From positions 263,384-327,383 of the forward strand of contig NZ_KE136366.1 in assembly GCF_000406965.1 (NCBI RefSeq): a stretch of DNA of 64,000 nucleotides. Direction: 5' to 3'. Of this stretch, positions 26,848 through 33,931 are shown one piece after another. Below the pieces are notes generated by a model. It did no database searches, had not been told where the DNA came from, and saw nothing but the letters and a program-made list of their open reading frames with translations. Within the stretch, counting starts at the first letter, position 1. The number at the start of each line of letters is the position of its first letter. A program made the position numbers and the translations under genes. The stretch comes from Enterococcus avium ATCC 14025. Lineage in GTDB: Bacteria > Bacillota > Bacilli > Lactobacillales > Enterococcaceae.

Positions 26848-27966
26848 TTGAAAAAATGGTCAATGAAACCAGAAATTTATTCTGGCTTTGCCAGTCTGGA
26901 ACGATTGCAGCAATTTGAAAAAGAAAACCTCTGCTTTGTCTGTGATCCTTATTTAGCCGAATCTGACAGCTTAAAACGAATTTTAGGTTATGTAAAACGA
27001 ACCAATACGGTCGAGATTTATTCTGATATTATACCGGATCCTCCGATTGAAACGGTAGTAGATGGAATCGAAAAAATGACAAAACACAAGCCAACTGTGG
27101 TTATCGCAGTTGGCGGGGGATCGGCGATTGATACAGCAAAAGCGATGCTTTTCTTCTACAAACGAACGACTGGCAATAAAGTGAAGCGATTTGTGGCTAT
27201 CCCCACCACAAGCGGAACTGGATCGGAAGTAACCAGTGCTTCGGTAATCACCGATACACAAAACAAAATAAAATATCCGATTTTTCATGAAGCGATCATT
27301 CCTCACGAGGCGATTTTGGATGCAAGTTTGGTTATGTCTAGCCCGCCATCAGTTACGGCTTTTAGCGGACTAGATGTGTTAACACATGCACTTGAGTCAT
27401 TAGCTTCAGTAAATCGAACCAATTACACAAACGCGTTAGCTGAAAAAGCGACGGAATTAGTTTTCCAGTTTTTGCCGACATGTGTGAATCAAGGAATGGA
27501 GCTGGATGCACGGATTCAAATGCATGAAGCCTCGACTTTGGCTGGTTTGGCTTTTGATGCTGCGGGTTTGGGTGTCTGTCACGCGATCGCTCATCAAGTA
27601 GGAGCGAATTTCAAGGTTCCTCATGGATTAGCCAATTCGATGCTGCTGCCTTACGTGATTCAAGCAAACAGCAAGGATAAAGAAACCAGAAAAAATTATG
27701 CAAGAATTTCTCGTAAGCTTGGTATATGTCCGCCGAGTTTGCCGGACCATTTAGCAGTTTCAAATCTTGCTCAGGCTGTTCAACAATTAGCGATCGAATG
27801 TAAAGCACCGATTAAGCTGAATAGTTTTGGAATCCAGGAAGAAGCTGCATTATCTGCTGAGGATGTTATCGCAAATAATGCATTAAATGACACGACATTT
27901 AAAACGAATCCGATTCAGTTTTCAGCGGAAGAAATCAAAGATATTTATCGAAATATCATAAAATAA
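26848..27966 (+). CDS. pduQ: Iron-dependent propanol dehydrogenase PduQ
   Basis: A 372-residue group III (iron) alcohol dehydrogenase that reduces propionaldehyde to 1-propanol and recycles NAD inside the compartment. NAD loop AVGGGSAIDTAKA, IPTTSGTGSEVT, and metal ligands in DVLTHALES, GVCHAIAHQ and VPHGLANS are intact. TTG at 26848 is the start, 8 bases after AAAGGAGG. Confidence 0.93.
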   Translation: MKKWSMKPEIYSGFASLERLQQFEKENLCFVCDPYLAESDSLKRILGYVKRTNTVEIYSDIIPDPPIETVVDGIEKMTKHKPTVVIAVGGGSAIDTAKAMLFFYKRTTGNKVKRFVAIPTTSGTGSEVTSASVITDTQNKIKYPIFHEAIIPHEAILDASLVMSSPPSVTAFSGLDVLTHALESLASVNRTNYTNALAEKATELVFQFLPTCVNQGMELDARIQMHEASTLAGLAFDAAGLGVCHAIAHQVGANFKVPHGLANSMLLPYVIQANSKDKETRKNYARISRKLGICPPSLPDHLAVSNLAQAVQQLAIECKAPIKLNSFGIQEEAALSAEDVIANNALNDTTFKTNPIQFSAEEIKDIYRNIIK

Positions 27967-28013
27967 TCATTATTACTGACAATAATTTATCACTTTGTAA
28001 GGGAGAAAACCGT

Positions 28014-28019
28014 TATAAT
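28014..28019 (+). promoter_or_regulatory. TATAAT hexamer before pduF
   Basis: A perfect TATAAT lies ~60 bases before pduF, without a recognisable TTGACA at 16-18 bases. It could be an activator-dependent internal promoter driving pduF-pduW. Confidence 0.4.
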
Positions 28020-28083
28020 GAAGATGAGTAAATTGTCGGGTGTCAGTTGCGAAAGTCAGAAAAAAGAATAAGGAGGTCTCATT

Positions 28084-28800
28084 ATGAATAGTCCTGTATT
28101 TGGTGAATTTTTTGGTACGGTTGTTCTGATTCTTTTTGGTTCAGGTGTTGGGTGTTCTGTCAATTTGAAAGGTACTTTGGCAAAGGGCGTCGGAGCTAGT
28201 TGGTTATACATTGCAATGGGCTGGGGTGTTGCGGTTATGCTGGGTGTTTTAGCTAGTGGACATTTCGGTTCTCCAGGTCACTTGAATCCGGCAGTAACGA
28301 TTGGATTTGCTGTTGCTGGTTCCTTTGAGTGGGGGCAAGTTGCACCATTCATTTTGGCTCAGGTTGCTGGTGCTTTTGTCGGGGCATTGATTGCAGCGAT
28401 CCACTTCTGGCCGCATTTTCAAAATACAACGGTTGAAGAAGGGAACAGCGTTGGGATTTTTGCTACTGGACCAGCAATTCCAAACACAGCATTAAACTTA
28501 GTTAGTGAAATCATTGCTACTTGTTTCTTCGTATTAGCGATTCAATTAATGCCAGCTGATATTCCTCCTGGTTTACAACCATTGATGCTTGTCTTCGTCT
28601 TAATCGGAATTGGTCTATCACTAGGATCGACCACTGGTTATGCCATCAACCCTTGTCGTGACTTTGGTCCGCGGTTGATGTATGCGTTGATGCCGATTCC
28701 GAATAAGGGTGATGCCAATTGGGGATACGCATGGATTCCGATCGTGGGTCCAATCATTGGTGCATGTATTGCGACCTTGTTAGTGAAAGGTATAGGATAA
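28084..28800 (+). CDS. pduF: Propanediol/glycerol diffusion facilitator PduF
   Basis: A 238-residue aquaglyceroporin (MIP family) with six membrane spans. The first selectivity motif is GHLNPAVTIG. The second reads AINPCRDFGPRL, with Cys where NPA normally has Ala; the Arg-Asp pair marks the glycerol-type pore. It should let 1,2-propanediol or glycerol into the cell. AAGGAGG precedes the ATG. Confidence 0.92.
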   Translation: MNSPVFGEFFGTVVLILFGSGVGCSVNLKGTLAKGVGASWLYIAMGWGVAVMLGVLASGHFGSPGHLNPAVTIGFAVAGSFEWGQVAPFILAQVAGAFVGALIAAIHFWPHFQNTTVEEGNSVGIFATGPAIPNTALNLVSEIIATCFFVLAIQLMPADIPPGLQPLMLVFVLIGIGLSLGSTTGYAINPCRDFGPRLMYALMPIPNKGDANWGYAWIPIVGPIIGACIATLLVKGIG

Positions 28801-28815
28801 ATTATAAAAAAGGAT

Positions 28816-28862
28816 TCAAATGAATTCGTCTGATACTCAATGAGTAGCGGACGATTTCATTA
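28816..28862 (+). other. Stem-loop between pduF and pduW
   Basis: AATGAATTCGTCTG pairs with CGGACGATTTCATT (two mismatches) around a ~16-base loop; no T-run follows. It may be a processing or mRNA-stability element that separates pduF and pduW expression. Confidence 0.5.
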
Positions 28863-28877
28863 TTAAGGGGGGAAATT

Positions 28878-30062
28878 ATGGCAAGTAAAATTATGTCGAT
28901 CAATGCCGGTAGTTCCTCATTGAAGTTTCAAGTATTCGAAATGCCTGAGGAAACATTGTTAGTCAAAGGCTTATTTGAACGAATCGGATTAGAAGAGGAA
29001 ATGGGTTTTTCTTATTCATTGAAGGACGCAAAAGTAAAAACGACTATTAAAGGAAAAACCCATGAAGAGGCAATAGAGTTTCTGTTGCATTTTTTACTGG
29101 AAAGAAATGTTTTAACCAGTTTGCAGGAGCTTGCTGGCGTAGGGCACCGTGTGGCTCATGGCGGAGAAGATTTCAAGAAATCTAGCTTGGTGGATCGGGA
29201 CGCATTACAAAAAATCAAGGTGCTAGGGAAATTAGCTCCTTTGCATAACCCTGTGAATGTGGTCGGTATCGAGGCATTGCAAAAGGATTTGCCTGATTGT
29301 CCGCAAGTCGCTGTTTTTGATACCTCCTTTCATCAGACGATGGAGGCTAAAAATTATATCTATCCATTGCCTTATCGATTCTATGAAGAGGATAGCGTCC
29401 GACGCTACGGCTTCCATGGAACTAGTCATCAATTTGTGGCGTCTGAAGCAGCTAATTGTCTTGAAAAACCATTAGAGTCATTGAAGATTATTTCCTGCCA
29501 TTTAGGAAACGGAGCAAGTATTTGTGGAATCAAGGACGGAAAATCGGTCATTACCTCAATGGGCTTTACGCCTTTGGCAGGTTTAATGATGGGCACGAGA
29601 TGCGGTGACATCGACCCTTCGATTATTCCATTTTTGCAAAATGAGAAAAATCTTTCTGCTAATGATATGGATAAGCTAATGAATGCGGAATCAGGCTTCA
29701 AGGGCATCACAGGCTTTAGCAGTGATACGCGAGATATCATTACTGAGGCAGAAAAAGGAAATGACAGAGCAAAGCTTGCGCTGGATATGTTTGCTAGTCG
29801 TGTGAAGCAAACGATTGGTGCTTATGCGGCAGAGCTTGACGGTGTGGATGTCTTGATTTTCACTGCTGGAATTGGCGAGAATTCTTCCGTCATTCGAGAA
29901 ATGGTTTGTGAGAATTTAACCTTCTTAGGAATTGAGCTGGACCCACAGATGAACCAGAAAAATAACAGAAGAATCAGTACTGAGACCTCTAAGGTAGAAG
30001 TGCTAGTAGTTGAAACAAATGAAGAATTAATGATCGTCAGAGATACGTATCATTTGATTTAA
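28878..30062 (+). CDS. pduW: Propionate/acetate kinase PduW
   Basis: A 394-residue acetokinase. [42 protein letters not shown] and FTAGIGENSSVIR are present. In the pdu pathway it makes ATP from propionyl-phosphate produced by PduL. It is clearly diverged from the AckA at 11124, so the two are not a recent duplication. GGGGGGAAATT precedes the start. Confidence 0.9.
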   Translation: MASKIMSINAGSSSLKFQVFEMPEETLLVKGLFERIGLEEEMGFSYSLKDAKVKTTIKGKTHEEAIEFLLHFLLERNVLTSLQELAGVGHRVAHGGEDFKKSSLVDRDALQKIKVLGKLAPLHNPVNVVGIEALQKDLPDCPQVAVFDTSFHQTMEAKNYIYPLPYRFYEEDSVRRYGFHGTSHQFVASEAANCLEKPLESLKIISCHLGNGASICGIKDGKSVITSMGFTPLAGLMMGTRCGDIDPSIIPFLQNEKNLSANDMDKLMNAESGFKGITGFSSDTRDIITEAEKGNDRAKLALDMFASRVKQTIGAYAAELDGVDVLIFTAGIGENSSVIREMVCENLTFLGIELDPQMNQKNNRRISTETSKVEVLVVETNEELMIVRDTYHLI

Positions 30063-30084
30063 TTGATTACTTTTACAGAAAACG

Positions 30085-30121
30085 ACCTCCTATTCTAAAA
30101 GAATCGGGAGGTTGTTTCTTT
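30085..30121 (+). terminator. Terminator of the main pdu operon
   Basis: ACCTCCTATTCT pairs with AGAATCGGGAGGT around an A-rich loop, with a T-rich tail. It lies ~20 bases after pduW. Confidence 0.8.
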
Positions 30122-30243
30122 GGATTGAAGCAGACAGAAAGTTATTGGTAATCAAACGCGTGGGAAATCAAAAAACGACTTTTTAGAAGAAAGCATTGAA
30201 TGGTAGAATAAAAGCGATAACGAAAGAGAACGGAGGGGAATGA

Positions 30244-31074
30244 TTGGATAAAAAAGCCCTTGTAAATAAAAGCATCGACTATATTTTAGCTCATTTAGAA
30301 GAACCGATCTCAATCGAGGATGTCGCAAACCAGCTATCTTTTTCAAAGTATTATTTTTGTCGTATGTTCAAAGAGGAGACTGGCGAAGGTGTTTATTCTT
30401 TTATCAAACGTCTAAAAGTCGAACAAAGTGCAATTGATCTAAAACTTCAAAAGGATAAGCGAATTACTGACATCGGATTGGATTACGGGTATAGTGCGTC
30501 TAATTACAGCTCCCTATTCAAAGAACATTATCAGCTTTCACCAAATGACTATCGAAAATCATTGGAAGCGTCGACGATTTCAAATCCTTTCTATCCTCAG
30601 AAGCAAGAAGTTTTGGACACCTTTGAAGATTATCAGAAGAAGGTTGAATTAAAAGAATTAAATGATTTATATGTGATTTATGAGAGAATGCTGGGCAATT
30701 ATGCGGAATTGAAAAGTAGCTGGTCGGCGTTGGTCGAAGAGAATGCCTATTATGATGACACGACTGTGATGATCGAAAAATTCTATAATGATCCAGCCGT
30801 TGCGATCGATGGTCACAGTATTTGTGATCTATGCTTTACGCTTAATGAGGAAATCAAAGAGAAAAACACTATGGTGATAACCGGCGGCACGTATGCGATT
30901 TATCCATATAAAGGTCAGATAGAAGACATTTTCCGAGTGATGCAGGGTTTTTTTAGGATCTGGCTTCCTGAAAGCAGCTATCAGATGCGTGAAAAATATG
31001 GGTTGACGATTTATCGTAAAATTGATTGGGAAAATGATTATGTACAGTTGGACATGTGTATTCCGGTTGAATAG
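30244..31074 (+). CDS. AraC-family regulator with GyrI-like effector domain
   Basis: A 276-residue protein. Residues ~1-110 are an AraC DNA-binding domain (SIEDVANQLSFSKYYFCRMF; RITDIGLDYGYSASNYSSLFKEHY). Residues ~125-276 resemble GyrI/AraC-E effector-binding domains, as in Rob and BltR, ending LTIYRKIDWEN...LDMCIPVE. Such proteins sense small hydrophobic or cationic compounds. TTG at 30244 follows CGGAGGGG. Position between pduW and mtnK-pduST suggests pdu control, but nothing proves it. Confidence 0.82.
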   Translation: MDKKALVNKSIDYILAHLEEPISIEDVANQLSFSKYYFCRMFKEETGEGVYSFIKRLKVEQSAIDLKLQKDKRITDIGLDYGYSASNYSSLFKEHYQLSPNDYRKSLEASTISNPFYPQKQEVLDTFEDYQKKVELKELNDLYVIYERMLGNYAELKSSWSALVEENAYYDDTTVMIEKFYNDPAVAIDGHSICDLCFTLNEEIKEKNTMVITGGTYAIYPYKGQIEDIFRVMQGFFRIWLPESSYQMREKYGLTIYRKIDWENDYVQLDMCIPVE

Positions 31075-31098
31075 AGCAAGAATTCAGAAGTCAACAAG

Positions 31099-31163
31099 AA
31101 GATTCTTTTCTACAATAGGATTATCTAAAACAGATAATTTATTGTAGAGGAGAATCTTTTTTT
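31099..31163 (+). terminator. Long terminator/attenuator between the AraC gene and the DUF1062 cassette
   Basis: An extended stem: AAGATTCT, CTACAATA and ATTATCT on the left pair in order with AGATAAT, TATTGTAG and AGAATCTT on the right, followed by seven T. It ends only 5 bases before the ribosome site of the leader peptide, so no promoter fits between them. Transcription of the cassette must read through this hairpin or start within it. Confidence 0.8.
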
Positions 31164-31180
31164 GAAAAAGGAGTGAGAGT

Positions 31181-31216
31181 ATGGAAATGGTGATTCCACC
31201 TTATACTGGGCGATAA
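31181..31216 (+). CDS. Putative 11-residue leader peptide
   Basis: ATG at 31181 has AAAGGAG ~10 bases upstream and encodes MEMVIPPYTGR before a TAA stop. The stop lies in a small hairpin (CTGGGC 31206-31211 with GCCCAG 31224-31229) whose right arm abuts the start region of the DUF1062 gene. Leader ORF plus hairpin is the layout of translational attenuation. It contains a Pro-Pro pair. Function is inferred only. Confidence 0.5.
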   Translation: MEMVIPPYTGR

Positions 31217-31234
31217 CTATTTTGCCCAGAGAGG

Positions 31235-31816
31235 ATGAGTGAAGTGCGAAAGGTAACTTGGACAGTGGCATGCTTAAAGACGCCCACAATCATTCGGCAT
31301 TGCAAGAAATGCAATGAGGATACTGAATTTTCCTGTTCGGAAAGGTTTCGGATCAATGCTCAAGGGAAATATTTGGATGTTTGGTTAATCTATAATTGTA
31401 AAAAATGTAAGACTAGCTGGAATTCAACCATTCTATCGAGAATTCATACGAATAAGCTAGACTCTGATTTGTTGGCTCTTTTTCAAGAGAATGATTCCGG
31501 ACTTTCAAAAAAATACGGGACTGATAAAACCACCTTAAAGAAAAATGGTGTAGTGATTCGAACGATTGACTACGAGGTGTTGGGGGATCTATTTGAACTA
31601 GACGAGGAAGTCGTTGTAACAATTCAATCGGATTATCCATTGGACATCAAGCTCTTCAAGATTTTGAAAGAAAAATTGAACTTATCAAACAATGAGCTGA
31701 AGCAGCTAATTTCGAAAGGGAAGATTATTGGCTTATCTAATGAATGTTTCAAAGAGAAGCTGCGGAGTCGACAGACGATTCTATTTAATCTTAAAAAGGA
31801 GTCAATCAATGCCTAA
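31235..31816 (+). CDS. DUF1062 family protein
   Basis: A 193-residue protein of unknown function. The N-terminal half carries two CxxC pairs (CKKCNEDTEF near residue 23 and CKKCKTSW near residue 55), a probable zinc ribbon. The C-terminal half is charged, with an S4-like stretch LKEKLNLSNNELKQLISKGKIIG that could bind RNA. ATG 31235 follows AGAGAGG with almost no spacing; GTG 31244 is an alternative start. It overlaps the L35-like gene by 8 bases. Confidence 0.75.
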   Translation: MSEVRKVTWTVACLKTPTIIRHCKKCNEDTEFSCSERFRINAQGKYLDVWLIYNCKKCKTSWNSTILSRIHTNKLDSDLLALFQENDSGLSKKYGTDKTTLKKNGVVIRTIDYEVLGDLFELDEEVVVTIQSDYPLDIKLFKILKEKLNLSNNELKQLISKGKIIGLSNECFKEKLRSRQTILFNLKKESINA

Positions 31817-31949
31817 GATGAAATCCCATCGTGGACTGAAAAAGCGAGTGAAATTAACGGGGAATGGAAAAAATAAAAAAGGGAAAAGTCGCTCGGCTTA
31901 TATAGATAAGGCAAATTTGCCCGCTGTTAAAAAAAGATTACTAAGCTAG
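31809..31949 (+). CDS. Truncated ribosomal protein L35-like protein
   Basis: A 46-residue, very basic protein beginning MPKMKSHRGLKKRVKLTGNGK, clearly the N-terminus of bacterial L35 (MPKMKTHRG.AKR.K.TGSGK in Bacillus). The usual ~66 residues are shortened by loss of the middle part; the end KANLPAVKKRLLS resembles the L35 C-terminus. A strong AAGGAG site lies 8 bases upstream, within the end of the DUF1062 gene, so the two are coupled. It is not in an infC-rpmI-rplT context, so it should be a paralogue and not the ribosomal L35 gene. Confidence 0.72.
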   Translation: MPKMKSHRGLKKRVKLTGNGKNKKGKSRSAYIDKANLPAVKKRLLS

Positions 31950-31962
31950 ATGAACACAATAT

Positions 31963-32006
31963 AAAACTCTGCGAAAAAATCATCGAATGATTCTCGCAGA
32001 GTTTTT
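31963..32006. terminator. Bidirectional terminator between L35-like gene and pduT
   Basis: AACTCTGCGA...AATCAT pairs with ATGATT(C)TCGCAGAGTT, with T-runs on both strands. It serves the convergent transcripts. Confidence 0.85.
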
Positions 32007-32010
32007 CTTT

Positions 32011-32568
32011 CTATTGTAGCAAACTGTCGATCAGTTCTGGACGCGGATTGGATAAGACGATTTTATTAATGAGCATCGCTTGATCTTGTGCACCATTTGC
32101 TCCAGCCTCGACAGCAGCTTTGACCGCGGCAACATCTCCTGTAAGTACAACGAAAGATTTTCCAGCAATTCCTGTCCCAAGTTGAATCGCTAAGAGCTCA
32201 ACGTCGGCGGCTTTTACAGCAAAATCAGCGGCGATGATTGAGCCTGTTGCTGAATAGTATTCCAAAACACCGACTGCATGAACTTTTTCTGGAACTTGAG
32301 CCATATTGATGGCATGAATCACTGCCGGATTAATACGAGGAATTAACAGCTCTCCAACGACATAGCGCCCTCCCAGTTCAACACCAACTTCCATAGAGCG
32401 TTCAATCGCTGCCACCTGTCCGCAGATCATAATATAGTATTTTCCAGGACAACTCGCTCGGGCCATAATCAAGGTGGCATCTGCGGCTTTTAGCATGTAG
32501 TCAACGACTTCGATTCCTTTCGCGATACTGTTTAATTCCAAAAAGCCAATCGTATCCATTATTTTCAT
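32011..32568 (-). CDS. pduT: Shell protein PduT (Fe-S, tandem BMC)
   Basis: A 185-residue protein of two BMC domains (residues ~4-90 and ~98-180) that forms pseudohexameric trimers. The pore-loop Cys is present in ARASCPGKY (residue 40), which in Salmonella PduT ligates a [4Fe-4S] cluster at the trimer axis for electron transfer through the shell. The ATG at 32568 overlaps the pduS stop (TAATG), with GAAGGG upstream. Confidence 0.93.
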   Translation of the reverse strand: MKIMDTIGFLELNSIAKGIEVVDYMLKAADATLIMARASCPGKYYIMICGQVAAIERSMEVGVELGGRYVVGELLIPRINPAVIHAINMAQVPEKVHAVGVLEYYSATGSIIAADFAVKAADVELLAIQLGTGIAGKSFVVLTGDVAAVKAAVEAGANGAQDQAMLINKIVLSNPRPELIDSLLQ

Positions 32569-33914
32569 TAGTTGTCCCTTCTTTCAATAGTAATACTAGC
32601 GCTAACAGCTGTAACAATGCCATCAATGCTGGCATGAATATCTGCACCTAAAGCTTTTTCTGGCTTTCTGCCGATCAGCTCTCCTGCTCTGACTCGATCC
32701 CCGATCTGTAAGACTGGTTCGCAAGGAGCCCCTATGTGCATTCTTAGGGGAATTCTAACCTGTTTCGGTTCATATTTCTGAAGCTTTTCGATAGTAAAAT
32801 CAGCATACTGCTTAAGCCCATCCTTCAATAAGATTTTCACTGGCGGAACCAGCTGATAGTCTCGCATAGGTGAAGGCGTGAGTGGCCGTTCATCTTTCTT
32901 ATAACGGATACCTTTTTCCGCTAAACGTTGTTTGACATACTTATTTACTTGCCTTGGTAAAAGTCCCATTGGACAGGCAATTGTTTCGCAAATTCCACAT
33001 TCGCAGCAAAGCAGCGCTTCTTTCCATATTGGATCATCATCGATATCATCTGGGACATCAGTGATCGTCAAATGCCGCATCACACGGTGAGGATGGATCG
33101 GATGACCAATTTGATAACGAGGACAAAGCTCCGTACATAAGCGACATTGAATACAAGAAGAACGTGCTTTATTGATCATTTGTGGAATTTCTTTTTCATG
33201 GAGTTCATAAATGAAATCACGTTTTTCCATAATAATGATTCCAGAAGTTGTTTTCGTGACGACTTGTTGAGAGAAATCCTCTTTTACTCCGGTTTTCCCC
33301 ATCATCGGGCCGCCGTTAATAAACATGAAATCATTTAGTGTGGTGCCGCCGGCTAAAGCTAGGCATTCATCGAAAGAAGTACCAATGGGAACTTCCAAAA
33401 TTTTCGGCTCTCTGACAGCACCAGTGATGGTGAGCAGTTTATGAGTGACGTTTTTTCCCTGTCGTGCTTGATAGATATTCAGCATGGTGGCGATGTTTGA
33501 GATAACACAGCCGACCTCAATGGGAATTCCACCAGGTGGAACTGTTCGCCCAGTGACCTCATAGACCATAATCTGTTCATCGCCAGCTGGATAAAAGTTC
33601 TTCATTTTGAAGATCGTGACAGGAACCCCTAATTCTTGAATGGCTTTTTCAAGGGCGGCGATTTCTTTCGTATAGTAGGCCTTAGTCGCTATTACGATAT
33701 GTTGCGCCTCCAGCATTTCACCGACTGCTGCGATGGCCTCAACACATTCCTTAGCATAGTTGTTCATTACATAATGGTCGGTTTTAAGTAGCGGTTCGCA
33801 CTCCGCTGCGTTGATAATGAAATATTCCGTTTTGGTGTTGTACTTAACAGCAGTCGGAAAGCCCGCACCGCCGCAACCGACAATCCCAGCCGCAGTGATT
33901 TGATCCAATAGCAT
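32568..33914 (-). CDS. pduS: Cobalamin reductase PduS (RnfC-like)
   Basis: A 448-residue iron-sulfur flavoprotein. The FMN/NADH-binding RnfC-like part begins GIVGCGGAGFPTAVKYNTK and has NAAECEPLLKTD. Two [4Fe-4S] motifs follow: CIQCRLCTELCP (~residue 260) and CCECGICETIACP (~residue 305). The C-terminal part has a hybrid-type barrel (PCEPVLQIGDRVRAGELIG). It reduces cob(II)alamin for PduO and docks with PduT, encoded next. Confidence 0.93.
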   Translation of the reverse strand: MLLDQITAAGIVGCGGAGFPTAVKYNTKTEYFIINAAECEPLLKTDHYVMNNYAKECVEAIAAVGEMLEAQHIVIATKAYYTKEIAALEKAIQELGVPVTIFKMKNFYPAGDEQIMVYEVTGRTVPPGGIPIEVGCVISNIATMLNIYQARQGKNVTHKLLTITGAVREPKILEVPIGTSFDECLALAGGTTLNDFMFINGGPMMGKTGVKEDFSQQVVTKTTSGIIIMEKRDFIYELHEKEIPQMINKARSSCIQCRLCTELCPRYQIGHPIHPHRVMRHLTITDVPDDIDDDPIWKEALLCCECGICETIACPMGLLPRQVNKYVKQRLAEKGIRYKKDERPLTPSPMRDYQLVPPVKILLKDGLKQYADFTIEKLQKYEPKQVRIPLRMHIGAPCEPVLQIGDRVRAGELIGRKPEKALGADIHASIDGIVTAVSASITIERRDN

Positions 33915-33931
33915 ATTCGTTCCTCATTTCT

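Noticed and set aside
29429..29740. Minus-strand 103-codon frame within pduW
   Set aside because: It is a shadow of the conserved acetokinase core; a similar frame occurs opposite ackA (11675-12007), as expected from shared codons.
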